A DNA stretch of 64,000 nt from JAVJRN01 sp040218415 (GTDB lineage: Bacteria; Bacteroidota; Bacteroidia; Cytophagales; Cyclobacteriaceae). The stretch's first letter is position 1; each line of letters starts with the position of its first letter. The DNA lies in NCBI GenBank assembly GCA_040218415.1, contig JAVJRN010000081.1:186001-250000 (forward strand), in the 5' to 3' direction. The position numbers and the translations under genes were made by a program. Of the stretch, positions 27,324 through 36,209 are shown piece by piece. The notes beneath the pieces were generated by a model that did not search any database, was not told the origin of the DNA, and saw only the letters and a list, made by a program, of their open reading frames with translations.

Positions 27324-27779
27324 ATGGAAATTTCCGGGTTTGGCACAGTATTATTATTCTTCGTTGGCGGTCTTTTATTCGTCCTAATTACACTGGTGTT
27401 AGGACAATTTTTAAGACCCGTAAGACCAAATGAAGAAAAAAACACCACATATGAGTCAGGTGAAGCACCATTCAAAAGTGCTTGGAACGTCTTTAATATT
27501 CGATTCTATATCATTGCTTTGGCTTTTTTACTTTTTGAAACAGAACTGGTCTTTCTTTTTCCTTGGGCTACAGTATTTGCCAATAAGGAGTTGATAGAAT
27601 CAACAAACGGCCTTTGGGGGAAATTCGCCTTGGTAGAAGTGTTTGTTTTTATTGGGTTGCTGGTTGTAGGGCTCTGCTATATTTGGAAAAAAGGCATGTT
27701 AGATTGGGACAAGCCAGACCAGAAGGCCAGTGACTTTAAAAGTCAAATTCCTACCGAAGCTTATAAAAAATATCAATAA
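27324..27779 (+). CDS. nuoA: NADH-quinone oxidoreductase subunit A
   Basis: Membrane subunit of respiratory complex I, which passes electrons from NADH (or another donor) to quinone and pumps protons. The 151-residue protein has three helices and the family core YESGEAPFKSAWNVFNIRFY (43-62), normally carrying the conserved Cys; here the loop reads ESGEAP without it. FETELVFLFPWATVF follows in the second helix. The C-terminal tail (about 120-151) is hydrophilic and longer than in many NuoA. nuoB overlaps its stop codon by one base. Confidence 0.93.
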   Translation: MEISGFGTVLLFFVGGLLFVLITLVLGQFLRPVRPNEEKNTTYESGEAPFKSAWNVFNIRFYIIALAFLLFETELVFLFPWATVFANKELIESTNGLWGKFALVEVFVFIGLLVVGLCYIWKKGMLDWDKPDQKASDFKSQIPTEAYKKYQ

Positions 27780-28315
27780 TGGGTATTCTTGATCATCAAT
27801 TTGAACATGGTGGAGTTATCATTACGAAGCTCGATGACTTGCTTAACTGGGCCAGACTGTCAAGCATGTGGCCTATGGGTTTCGGGCTTGCTTGTTGTGC
27901 GATTGAAATGATGGGCGCCTACACCACAGGCTATGATACTGATCGATTTGGTATTTTACCAAGACCTTCCCCCAGATTATCAGATGTAATGGTAGTTGCG
28001 GGTACGGTAACTTTCAAAATGGCAGATCGACTGAGAAGGTTGTATGAGCAAATGCCCGAGCCACGCTATGTGATTTCGATGGGTTCTTGCAGCAACTGTG
28101 GTGGGCCATATTGGGAACATGGCTATCATGTAGTAAAAGGAGTAGATAAGATTGTTCCTGTTGATGTATACGTGCCAGGTTGTCCCCCAAGACCAGAAGC
28201 ATTGATTGGTGGATTTTTGAAACTTCAAGAGAAAATCAGAGGTGAGTCGATGATGAAGCCAAAAAGGTTGATAGAGATTTTAGAAAAGAGGAAGGAGATT
28301 AATGCTGGAGTCTGA
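27779..28315 (+). CDS. nuoB: NADH-quinone oxidoreductase subunit B
   Basis: Complex I subunit that holds the terminal [4Fe-4S] cluster N2 next to the quinone site. The 178-residue protein shows the four ligands: Cys39-Cys40 (GLACCAIEMMG), Cys104 (MGSCSNCGGPYW) and Cys135 (YVPGCPPRPE). No signal peptide; it is a peripheral cytoplasmic subunit. Its start codon overlaps the nuoA stop (TAATG) and its 3' end overlaps nuoC by 14 bp, a tightly coupled operon. Confidence 0.96.
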   Translation: MGILDHQFEHGGVIITKLDDLLNWARLSSMWPMGFGLACCAIEMMGAYTTGYDTDRFGILPRPSPRLSDVMVVAGTVTFKMADRLRRLYEQMPEPRYVISMGSCSNCGGPYWEHGYHVVKGVDKIVPVDVYVPGCPPRPEALIGGFLKLQEKIRGESMMKPKRLIEILEKRKEINAGV

Positions 28316-28829
28316 TCATTTAGTCCGTGATATTGAATTGTCACTTGGAATTACATTAGCGATTGATCAAGGGATGAATACACCTCTTTGTTTAAAAGTT
28401 GATTCCGAGCAAATTCACAAAACATGTCAGTTTCTTCATGAAGACGATCGTTATTATTTTGATCAACTGTCCTCATTAACAGGTATTGATAACGGAAGCG
28501 AAGCAGGAACAATGGAAGTCATCTATCATTTGTATAGTATTCCCAAAGACTACCACTTAGCCTTGAAAGTAATGCTGCCAAGAGAAACTCCTGAAGTGGA
28601 TTCGGTAGCGGAGATATGGCGGACAGCCAACTGGCACGAGCGAGAAGCCTATGACTTGCTGGGTATTCGTTTTATGGGTCATCCCGATTTGAGAAGAATT
28701 CTTTTGCCAGCTGACTGGGAGGGTTTTCCTTTAAGAAAAGATTATGAAGCACAGGAAAAGTATCATGGTATGACGGTAAAATACGATCGTGACGAATCGG
28801 AAAATGACCCACTAGAAAATCAAAATTGA
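28302..28829 (+). CDS. nuoC: NADH-quinone oxidoreductase subunit C
   Basis: A 175-residue 30-kDa-type complex I subunit of the hydrophilic arm. The signature is near the C-terminus: ANWHEREAYDLLGIRFMGHPDLRRILLP, given as a region at about 107-134, then DWEGFPLRKDY. It begins within nuoB with a good Shine-Dalgarno-like GGAAGGAG a few bases before the ATG, one of the few strong ones here. It is not fused to nuoD, which starts 94 bp downstream. Confidence 0.94.
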   Translation: MLESDHLVRDIELSLGITLAIDQGMNTPLCLKVDSEQIHKTCQFLHEDDRYYFDQLSSLTGIDNGSEAGTMEVIYHLYSIPKDYHLALKVMLPRETPEVDSVAEIWRTANWHEREAYDLLGIRFMGHPDLRRILLPADWEGFPLRKDYEAQEKYHGMTVKYDRDESENDPLENQN

Positions 28830-28872
28830 TATGAACGGTCATCGAATTCCTCAAATTTTAATCAATCGATTT

Positions 28873-28901
28873 TTTGCTTGCAAAGTATGTGTTACTTTTT
28901 G
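28873..28901 (+). promoter_or_regulatory. Possible promoter between nuoC and nuoD
   Basis: TTTG (28873-28876) is followed after 16 bp by TACTTTTTG (28893-28901), a near match to the Bacteroidota -33/-7 pattern with one extra T. It would explain the 94-bp gap inside an otherwise overlapping operon. Confidence 0.25.
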
Positions 28902-28923
28902 CTGATAACTTAATCCACACGCA

Positions 28924-30135
28924 TTGAATATTCAATATACCTACCATCCAGATCATTTTAAGAACTCAGAGCCTACCGTATATACGGAGGAAACGTTGAA
29001 GTCTGGAGAGCTGTTGATTAATATAGGCCCTCAACATCCATCGACACACGGCGTTTTACGATTAGAAGTCATCACGGATGGTGAGATTGTCAGGGATGTC
29101 GTGCCGCATATAGGGTATTTGCACAGGTGTTTTGAAAAGCATGCCGAGTCGGTACCTTTTAATCAAGTGCTGCCCTATGTTGACAGGATGGATTATATGG
29201 CAGCTATCAACAGTGAGCACGCCTACGCGATGGGCGTGGAGAAAATGTTAGGTATTTCGGAGCAAATACCGAAGCGTGTTGAATATATAAGGGTGCTTGT
29301 TGCTGAGCTGAATAGAATTGCTTCTCATTTTGTAGCTATTGGAACTTACGGGTTGGATATAGGTGCTTTTACACCTTTTTTATGGCTAATGCGTGATAGA
29401 GAGCATATTTTAAGGTTATTGGAATGGGTGTCGGGTGCGCGAATGTTATATAATTATGTTTGGATTGGCGGCCTTTTTTACGACTTGCCCGTAGGTTTTG
29501 AGGAAAGGTGCCTTCAGTTTATTAAGTATTTGCGCCCTAAACTCGACGATCTTGATAAGTTACTTATTGAGAATAAAATATTTATTGACCGGACAGCCAA
29601 TGTTGGGGTGTTGCCGTTGGATTTAGCCATAAATTATGGTGTTACTGGTCCGATGCTTCGAGCCTCAGGTTTGAGGTTTGATTTAAGAAAAGTAGACGGA
29701 TATTCCGTATATCCGGAGTTAGATTTTGAAATTCCAATTGGTTCAGGTTCAAAAGGGAAAACGGGTGATTGCTGGGATCGGACTTGGGTGCGTGCACAGG
29801 AGTGTCGCGAATCTTTGAAGTTGATGGAGCAATGTGTGGAGCAGCTTTTGGGAACCCACAAGAGAACGAGAGAATTTGACCCTCGAGAATTGGTTCCTAA
29901 AAAAATAAGACCGAAAGCACAAGACTTTTATATCAGAGCTGAAAATCCAAAAGGTGAATTGGGATATTTTTTCAGAACTGACGGAAGAGCTGATATTGCT
30001 GTAAGATGTAAAGCACGAGCGCCAAGTTTTGTAAACCTTTCTGTACTTTCCGAAATATCCAGAGGAGTGATGATTGCCGATCTTATCGCTATTGTTGGGT
30101 CATTAGATTTAGTTTTAGGAGAAGTGGATAGATAA
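28924..30135 (+). CDS. nuoD: NADH-quinone oxidoreductase subunit D
   Basis: The 49-kDa-type complex I subunit that forms the quinone pocket with NuoB. The 403-residue protein has INIGPQHPSTHGVLRLEV (residues 33-50), HRCFEKHAE, the NRIASHFVAIGTYGLDIGA region, and the C-terminal GSLDLVLGEVDR end, exactly as in the family. The start is TTG at 28924: no ATG lies upstream of the conserved core. No nuoE or later nuo gene follows; instead a lipoprotein gene starts 61 bp downstream, so the remaining subunits must be elsewhere. Confidence 0.95.
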   Translation: MNIQYTYHPDHFKNSEPTVYTEETLKSGELLINIGPQHPSTHGVLRLEVITDGEIVRDVVPHIGYLHRCFEKHAESVPFNQVLPYVDRMDYMAAINSEHAYAMGVEKMLGISEQIPKRVEYIRVLVAELNRIASHFVAIGTYGLDIGAFTPFLWLMRDREHILRLLEWVSGARMLYNYVWIGGLFYDLPVGFEERCLQFIKYLRPKLDDLDKLLIENKIFIDRTANVGVLPLDLAINYGVTGPMLRASGLRFDLRKVDGYSVYPELDFEIPIGSGSKGKTGDCWDRTWVRAQECRESLKLMEQCVEQLLGTHKRTREFDPRELVPKKIRPKAQDFYIRAENPKGELGYFFRTDGRADIAVRCKARAPSFVNLSVLSEISRGVMIADLIAIVGSLDLVLGEVDR

Positions 30136-30196
30136 AAATTCAAACTGATACAGCGTTTTTCCATTTTCAGCTGTCCTTTAACTAAACGACACGATT

Positions 30197-31471
30197 ATGA
30201 ATTGGAAAAACAGAAAATTTTATTTAATACTCGGGCTTGCCTTATTTTTTACTGCCTGTGATACCTTCGAAGATGACGCTCTGCCCACCGGAGATAAAAC
30301 ATTGCAACTGCAAAGTACAATCACCACTACGCCTAACACAGATTTTTACCTCGATTTAAAAACAACCATAAATACTACGGAAACTGTCCGTTTTACGCTG
30401 AACGACTTGCCTACCAAAGGCGATGCAAATATTAACGAGGCGGCCATTTTACATTACAAACCCAGAACTGATTTCGTTGTGGGTACAGACTGGCTTACGG
30501 TTGATTTGTTTAACCTAGACGGTCAATTGTTAGATACGGACAGTATTGTCATCAGCATGGCTGACTCTTTAGGTATTCCCTGTTTTAATGGTGCGCTTGC
30601 TGATTTCTACACGATGTTCGTTGATGGTCATTTAGTTTTTGATCCTACCCTAAATGATGGATTGTGTAAGGCACAAATCAAAAAGATTGATGTCTTATTT
30701 GCGGAACCAAAAAATGGAGAAATCTCCATATTACAGGATTCTGTGCTTACATATGTTTATATACCTAATCCTGGCTTTGTTGGTGCTGATTCCTTCGAAT
30801 ACGAATTATCGATTGTAGATGTTAACGACAATCTTTACGAAAGTTTTAGCTCTGTGGTAGTGAAAGTACTGGACCAGTCTTTCGGAAGCAGTTGCGATTC
30901 TATACTCTATCCATTTTTTTATGATATTTCGTCAGAGCTAGAATTTATTGAAGTATTGCCATTCAGAACACCACCAGCTTGTGATGTCTTCGATTTTGAC
31001 GTTAATATCATTCAAGTCTCTTCAGGAAAAGTTGAGCTTACCGAAAATAAATTGATAAGATATTTCCCGGGAGAAAATAACGTTGGCGTTGTAGAGTACA
31101 CATTGACGGCTCTAAACCTTGTCAATGAAAGAAATACGATTACATTCAAGGTAATAGATGTAGGAGATACAACCGGTTGTGCATTGGCTATCGATGATAA
31201 TTACTTTTTCGACTTGACTGCATCGGATTCCACTGCAACTGAACCCTTCATGTTTGCACCGTTTGAAAATGACGAATACTGTACAGAAAACTTTACAATA
31301 GAAATAATAGATGCACCCGATCTTGGAACTGCGGTTGTGGTAAATGGACAGTATATCCAAATGGAAGTTTTAGAGGAATTTAAAGGAACACAGACCACCT
31401 CAATGAGCTATCGACTTTGCGATAATAATATATGTGATTTTGCTTATTGTGTTATTTCAATTGAGAAATAG
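30197..31471 (+). CDS. Lipoprotein with cadherin/Ig-like repeats
   Basis: A 424-residue surface or periplasmic lipoprotein. The lipobox ends at Cys21 (FFTAC). The mature protein seems built of four beta-sandwich repeats of roughly 90-100 residues, each with a recurring pattern: a strand with LPTKG, EPKNG, VSSGK or APDLG, then a YxP-type strand and F-G-x-D or VGVVEY before the last strand, as in bacterial cadherin-like (Ig-like) modules. No catalytic motif. The next gene, an ECF sigma factor, starts 14 bp downstream, so it may be the sensory or target surface protein of that sigma system. Confidence 0.72.
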   Translation: MNWKNRKFYLILGLALFFTACDTFEDDALPTGDKTLQLQSTITTTPNTDFYLDLKTTINTTETVRFTLNDLPTKGDANINEAAILHYKPRTDFVVGTDWLTVDLFNLDGQLLDTDSIVISMADSLGIPCFNGALADFYTMFVDGHLVFDPTLNDGLCKAQIKKIDVLFAEPKNGEISILQDSVLTYVYIPNPGFVGADSFEYELSIVDVNDNLYESFSSVVVKVLDQSFGSSCDSILYPFFYDISSELEFIEVLPFRTPPACDVFDFDVNIIQVSSGKVELTENKLIRYFPGENNVGVVEYTLTALNLVNERNTITFKVIDVGDTTGCALAIDDNYFFDLTASDSTATEPFMFAPFENDEYCTENFTIEIIDAPDLGTAVVVNGQYIQMEVLEEFKGTQTTSMSYRLCDNNICDFAYCVISIEK

Positions 31472-31485
31472 CTCGCTCGGATCAT

Positions 31486-32028
31486 TTGAAAAGTCTCATT
31501 CAACAAGTAATTAAGGGGAAAGCAAAAGCCCAAAACGAATTCTATGACACCTATAGCCCATTGGTTATGGGTGTCTGTGTTCGCTATTTGGGTAAGACAG
31601 ATATCGCTAATGATGCATTTCAAGAAGCATTCGTGAAAATTTTTAAAAGCTTAAAACATCTTAAAGATGAGAAAGCCATACACGGTTGGATCAAAAGAAT
31701 AACCGTGAATACAGCACTTGACCACATTAAGCCCAACAATCAAAACATAGGTTTAGATCTTACACATCATGAATTATCAGATGACTTCTACTGTGACTTA
31801 ATCGATCGAATGAGCGAGGAATCAATTTTAGAAGTGATAGGTAAACTTCCCGAAGGCTATCAGGCTATTTTCAATTTGCACGTTATCGATGGCTTTTCAC
31901 ATAAAGAAATTGCTGAAAAGCTGAATATAGCAGAAAGCACGTCGAGAAGCCAGTTGACACATGCCAAGCGGATTTTAAGAAAATATTTGAATGAAATAGG
32001 AATAACCAATTATGAAAAAGTCATTTGA
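31486..32028 (+). CDS. RNA polymerase ECF-type sigma-70 factor
   Basis: A 180-residue group 4 (ECF) sigma factor. Region 2 is at about 18-60 (YSPLVMGVCVRYLG and DAFQEAFVKIFKSL), and region 4 at about 118-170 (LPEGYQAIFNLHVIDGFSHKEIAEKL and then the recognition helix with STSRSQLTHAKRIL). The start codon is TTG at 31486. The 3' end overlaps by 17 bp the gene for an anti-sigma-like membrane protein, the standard arrangement for a sigma and its antagonist. Regulon unknown. Confidence 0.92.
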   Translation: MKSLIQQVIKGKAKAQNEFYDTYSPLVMGVCVRYLGKTDIANDAFQEAFVKIFKSLKHLKDEKAIHGWIKRITVNTALDHIKPNNQNIGLDLTHHELSDDFYCDLIDRMSEESILEVIGKLPEGYQAIFNLHVIDGFSHKEIAEKLNIAESTSRSQLTHAKRILRKYLNEIGITNYEKVI

Positions 32029-33214
32029 TCAACACATAAAATCTAGGTTGTCTTCATTCACACATTCGCCAGATGCTCACTTGAAGGCTGCTGTGTTGGG
32101 GCAGTTAGTAGCCAGTCCACCATGGTATAGCAATACCTTTAAAGTCATAGGTTTGATATTGCTTTTATTGTCTTTGTTTAAGATTGAGATAAATAATAAT
32201 GTGATTCAAGGCACTGCAACGATCAATTACCCTCAGCCACCTGAGCTTTTGTCCATAAATATTGAGCGATCTCAAAAAGTGTCACCTGATCATTATCAAA
32301 AAAATGGTATTCAGAAATATTTAAAGGAAGACCAAGTTTCTGCTAAGCACGATAAAGTCAACAAGGCCGTTGAAACTAGTGATAGCTACTCAAGAGAAAT
32401 AGATAATAGTGTTTTTCAGAAGTTTAATTTGACTTCTACAGGGAACTATTTACCCCTTCCAATACAAATTCAGAAAATAGAACAAACCAATCTAGAGCAA
32501 GTAAGCCTAGAAAAAATAATGATCCTCCTTAAGAATGAAGAAGTTCCAATTGTGGCGAAAAATGAACGGCGATTTTTCCCCTACTATAATTTGGGTTCTT
32601 ATTTTCTTTATAATAGGATTAAGCCTAATCTTACCGACGATATATATGTTGGAGAATATGAGAGCCCATTCGGTTTATCCTCTAACCGAATAGGTTTTCT
32701 CATCGAGTATGGCGCGGAAAGAAAATTGGGTAAGCAACTAAGCCTACGCACAGGGCTTTCATTTAATAACTACAACCAGCAATATTCATTTTCGGTACGT
32801 AATACCCAACCTACTCAAGTAAACTCTAGTAAGGTTAATGATGGGTTTTTCGAACCAACCTTTGAAGTGGATCAGGTGAGTATTTCGAAGCGAGTGTCAC
32901 TCGCAGGGCTTAAGTCTCAGTTGTTTTGGCATGCTTTTCCTGAGGAAACAAATGTCCTGTTTCTTTCTGCGGAGTACCAATATTTATTAGGTAGCGGACC
33001 TACTTTTAAATATCGGAACGAGGAATACGGGCTAATGAAGAAAAATCACTTCTTACTTGAGCTGGGATTAAAAAAGTTGCTTTTCGAAATGAAGGATAAT
33101 GGCCTATTTATCATGCCGAGTATTCGATACGGGCTCTATAAATTTGAACAATCTTCTGCGCTTAGCGTCAGGCCTTTCAGTGTTGGTTTAACATTGTCTT
33201 TAGGCTTAAAATAG
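32012..33214 (+). CDS. Anti-sigma-like N-terminus with TM helix and C-terminal predicted beta-barrel
   Basis: A 400-residue protein of unusual build. Residues 1-40 are cytoplasmic-like, 43-58 are a single hydrophobic helix, 60-185 a hydrophilic linker rich in Gln, Lys and Ser, and 188-400 a run of alternating hydrophobic/polar strands with aromatic girdles (FFPYYNLGSYFLY, LSLRTGLSFNNY, LFLSAEYQYLLGSG, ending SVGLTLSLGLK) as in PorT-like outer-membrane barrels. The overlap with the ECF sigma gene suggests it restrains that sigma factor. A beta-barrel joined to an inner-membrane helix is topologically puzzling; a soluble beta-sandwich is the alternative. Confidence 0.65.
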   Translation: MKKSFDQHIKSRLSSFTHSPDAHLKAAVLGQLVASPPWYSNTFKVIGLILLLLSLFKIEINNNVIQGTATINYPQPPELLSINIERSQKVSPDHYQKNGIQKYLKEDQVSAKHDKVNKAVETSDSYSREIDNSVFQKFNLTSTGNYLPLPIQIQKIEQTNLEQVSLEKIMILLKNEEVPIVAKNERRFFPYYNLGSYFLYNRIKPNLTDDIYVGEYESPFGLSSNRIGFLIEYGAERKLGKQLSLRTGLSFNNYNQQYSFSVRNTQPTQVNSSKVNDGFFEPTFEVDQVSISKRVSLAGLKSQLFWHAFPEETNVLFLSAEYQYLLGSGPTFKYRNEEYGLMKKNHFLLELGLKKLLFEMKDNGLFIMPSIRYGLYKFEQSSALSVRPFSVGLTLSLGLK

Positions 33215-33282
33215 TTTTGCAGCAGCTTAGTGTGTAATTTTAATGAACACTTAAAATCATTATCATCGCACTTATTTATTAT

Positions 33283-34137
33283 TTGCTTATTCTGCCATTG
33301 TCATGGCTCCCGTTATATTGGCTTCACGCCATTTCTGACGTTTTGTATTTCATGCTATACTTTGTCTTTGGCTATAGACGAAAAATAGTTAGAGATAATA
33401 TCGAAAGAGCATTTGTTGATGAGTCAATGGTATTTCACCGATCAGTGGAAAAGCGTTTTTACCGTCACTTTTGTGATCTTATTTTAGAAGGCGTTAAAAA
33501 TTTTTCTATTCGAGAAGAGGAGGTAAGACGTAGATTTATTATTCACAATCCAGAACTTGTTGATAATTTCATTTTACAAGGGAAAAACGTTATCATCACT
33601 GGAGGACATTATAATAATTGGGAACTCTATGCATTGGCTATGCCTCTTTTTCACCGCTGCGATGGGATAGCACTTTATAAACCTATTCACAATAAGCTGC
33701 TCAACAGGAAAGTTCAAAAATCAAGATCAAAGTTTGGCTTAAAGCTTATTCCACAAAAAGAGATCAAAGCGTATTTTGATCGAGATCCGGCGAAAAGGAA
33801 ATATGGATTTGTTTTTGGTGCGGATCAATCACCGAGAAAATCGAGTAAAGCTTTCTGGTTAAAATTTCTTGAAAGAGATACGGCAGTATTGTTTGGCGCG
33901 GAAAAGTATGCCGTAACATATGATGCACCAGTTGTTTTCGGTGAGATCACTAAAGAAAAAAGAGGTTATTATTCGTTGAAATATCACCTTGTGGCAGACA
34001 AGCCATTAGAAACTACCTACGGAGATATTACCAAAGGACATACTTCGATTTTAGAAAAAATGATTAAAAAGCGACCAGAGTTCTGGTTGTGGAGTCACAA
34101 GCGATGGAAACACCAAAAGTCCAAATTTTCTAATTAA
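33283..34137 (+). CDS. LpxL/HtrB-like lysophospholipid/lipid A acyltransferase
   Basis: A 284-residue membrane-associated acyltransferase that probably adds a secondary acyl chain to lipid A or a lipid intermediate. After an N-terminal helix the family motif H-x4-E is at 109-114 (GGHYNNWEL), and GADQSPRKSSKAFWLKFL (about 185-202) is the second conserved block. No ATG precedes the conserved N-terminus; TTG at 33283 is used here, but in-frame ATT codons at 33256-33261 could add about nine hydrophobic residues. It is 69 bp after the sigma/barrel pair. Assignment to family is strong; acyl acceptor is inferred. Confidence 0.85.
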   Translation: MLILPLSWLPLYWLHAISDVLYFMLYFVFGYRRKIVRDNIERAFVDESMVFHRSVEKRFYRHFCDLILEGVKNFSIREEEVRRRFIIHNPELVDNFILQGKNVIITGGHYNNWELYALAMPLFHRCDGIALYKPIHNKLLNRKVQKSRSKFGLKLIPQKEIKAYFDRDPAKRKYGFVFGADQSPRKSSKAFWLKFLERDTAVLFGAEKYAVTYDAPVVFGEITKEKRGYYSLKYHLVADKPLETTYGDITKGHTSILEKMIKKRPEFWLWSHKRWKHQKSKFSN

Positions 34138-34169
34138 ACATATTAAGCATTCCGGAACTTACTATACTT

Positions 34170-35675
34170 ATGATACCTATTCTAACGGCACAACAAATAA
34201 GAGAAGCAGACCAGTATACTATAGCAAATGAACCCATTAGCTCGATCGATCTGATGGAGAGAGCTTCCAAAGCCTTCGTTGATGCTTTTTTTATTAAATA
34301 TCCCATCCAAAACTTGGGCAGAGTAATGATTTTTGCTGGAGTTGGGAATAATGGTGGAGACGCATTAGCGATAGCAAGATTAATTGCTGAAAAAGGAAAT
34401 GATGTAAAGGTTTTTTTAATTGGAGACACCTCAAAAGGAAAAGATAATTTTAAAATTAACTTCAAACGACTCAAGGGCCTCTGTGATATTAGAATTATCA
34501 GGTCAACCTCTGATATTCCATTTGTGCATGGTAATGATGTTATTGTAGATGGGATATTTGGTTCTGGCTTATCGAGAGAAGTTGTGGGGTTACACAAGGA
34601 AATCATTGACAAAATTAATGATTTCGATTGTGATAAAGTCAGTATTGATATTTCGTCAGGGTTGTCTACAGATGCTACAGATATGCCTAAAGTAGCTATT
34701 GAGTCAGATTTAACTATCACTTTTCAAATACCTAAATGGCCTTTTTTGCAGCCATCTTTTTCAAAGTGGGTAGGAGAGCTTGTGGTTGTCGATATTGGGC
34801 TCAGTTCTTCGTTCATAGACTCTATGGAAGCAAGCTATTACTTGAACGAAAGATCTGATTTTAAAAGAATAAGCAGACCAGTTTTTAGTCATAAAGGCAG
34901 TGCTGGGAGAGTGTTGCTGGTTGCTGGTAGTAGAGGGAAAATGGGTGCCGCGGTATTAGCGTCACGTGCTGTTCTAAGGAGCGGAGCGGGGCTCTTATTT
35001 GTTCATTCACCCAATTGTGGTTTGCAAATATTACAATGCTCCATACCAGAAGCAATGGTGCTTGAAGAAGAACACGAGGAAGTAGTTTCTGAAATCGAAA
35101 TTCCCGAAAACGTCAACGCGGTGGCTGTGGGTCCAGGTATTGGCAAAAATCCAACAACCAGAAAAGCACTAGTAAAACTTTTCAAGGCTGTAAATAAACC
35201 GATAATTATTGATGCGGATGCCATAAACTTTATAGCGGCACACGAGGATTTATTGAACGCTGTACCGGCAGGAAGCGTATTAACACCTCATCCAGGGGAG
35301 TTTGAGAGGCTAGTTGGGGAATGGACATCTGAAAAAGAGAAACTAGAAAAACTGAAAAGTCTATGCATACGATACAAAGTACATGTAGTGCTGAAAGGAG
35401 CTTTTTCTGCCATTTGTAATAGCCAAGGCGAAATTGTTTTTAACTCCACAGGAAATCCTGGAATGGCCACTGGTGGAAGTGGGGATGTGCTCACTGGAGT
35501 CATCACGGGAATTATGGCACAGGGGTATTCTCCTGAGGAGTCATTGAAGCTTGGAGTGTATATTCATGGGTTGGCGGGAGACTTAGCGAAGAATAAGCTG
35601 GGACGAACAGGATTAATTGCCTCAGATATTGTTGATTTTCTTCCAGCAGCATTTAAAAGCTTAGAAAAAAGATAA
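34170..35675 (+). CDS. nnr: Bifunctional NAD(P)H-hydrate epimerase / ADP-dependent dehydratase
   Basis: Repairs hydrated NADH and NADPH, which are dead-end inhibitors. The 501-residue protein fuses YjeF_N (epimerase, about 1-215; GVGNNGGDALAIARLI and VIVDGIFGSGLSRE visible) to the ribokinase-like dehydratase domain (about 225-495; GSRGKMGAAVLASRA, DADAIN, LTPHPGEF, NSTGNPGMATGGSGDVLTG). Both active-site regions look intact. The start ATG is at 34170. An unrelated acyltransferase gene lies just upstream. Confidence 0.95.
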   Translation: MIPILTAQQIREADQYTIANEPISSIDLMERASKAFVDAFFIKYPIQNLGRVMIFAGVGNNGGDALAIARLIAEKGNDVKVFLIGDTSKGKDNFKINFKRLKGLCDIRIIRSTSDIPFVHGNDVIVDGIFGSGLSREVVGLHKEIIDKINDFDCDKVSIDISSGLSTDATDMPKVAIESDLTITFQIPKWPFLQPSFSKWVGELVVVDIGLSSSFIDSMEASYYLNERSDFKRISRPVFSHKGSAGRVLLVAGSRGKMGAAVLASRAVLRSGAGLLFVHSPNCGLQILQCSIPEAMVLEEEHEEVVSEIEIPENVNAVAVGPGIGKNPTTRKALVKLFKAVNKPIIIDADAINFIAAHEDLLNAVPAGSVLTPHPGEFERLVGEWTSEKEKLEKLKSLCIRYKVHVVLKGAFSAICNSQGEIVFNSTGNPGMATGGSGDVLTGVITGIMAQGYSPEESLKLGVYIHGLAGDLAKNKLGRTGLIASDIVDFLPAAFKSLEKR

Positions 35676-35828
35676 ACTCCTAAAAATCAATTGATTATTG
35701 AAATAATACAAACCAATAAGTGCTGCATGAATTGATAAAATTTGTTAATTAAGTGCACTTTAACGCTCTAAAAGCGATAAAATTTCATCAATCATTAAAA
35801 CATTGGTATTTTATTTGCGTACTTTGTA

Positions 35829-36209
35829 GTGATGAAAAACAATAAGTGGATCATATTGGCGTTCTTTTTAATCTCTTCCCTCACAGTTTTGGGACAGAGT
35901 GAAGATGACAATATTGTTTCTGCTGAAAATGTTGTTTTTGCAGAAACGATAGAAGCATCAAACAAATTAGAGCTTTATCCAAACCCCGCGGTAGATTATC
36001 TTATCATACAAATCAACAATTCTACATTAGTTGATGCCGAATTTGAACTGCATAGCATCATTGGGAATGAAATAGCTATTCAAACCGAGGATTTAGGAGG
36101 TGGCCGTTATCGTATTCCGGTTAAAAATCTTTCAACAGGTTATTATTTTGTAGTCATTAAAGACGAAAGCTCTCGTTACAAGAAAGCTCGTAAATTTCTA
36201 AAAAATTAG
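35829..36209 (+). CDS. Miniature T9SS sorting-domain protein
   Basis: A 126-residue protein made of almost nothing but a type A T9SS C-terminal sorting domain. Signal peptide at 1-22 (ends LGQ), an acidic linker at 23-45, then the sorting domain at 46-126 with LELYPNPAVDYLII, HSIIGNEI, LSTGYYFVVI and a basic tail KKARKFLKN. Normally this domain ends a large secreted cargo. Here no cargo domain exists and the spacer is only about 23 residues. It could be a decoy, a processing regulator, a remnant of a truncated gene, or a small surface protein. Upstream there is a 153-bp spacer with its own possible promoter. Confidence 0.8.
   Translation: MMKNNKWIILAFFLISSLTVLGQSEDDNIVSAENVVFAETIEASNKLELYPNPAVDYLIIQINNSTLVDAEFELHSIIGNEIAIQTEDLGGGRYRIPVKNLSTGYYFVVIKDESSRYKKARKFLKN

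Noticed and set aside
34130..34720. Open frame of 196 codons on the minus strand
   Set aside because: It lies entirely opposite the strongly supported NAD(P)HX repair gene and has low-complexity, unprotein-like composition.
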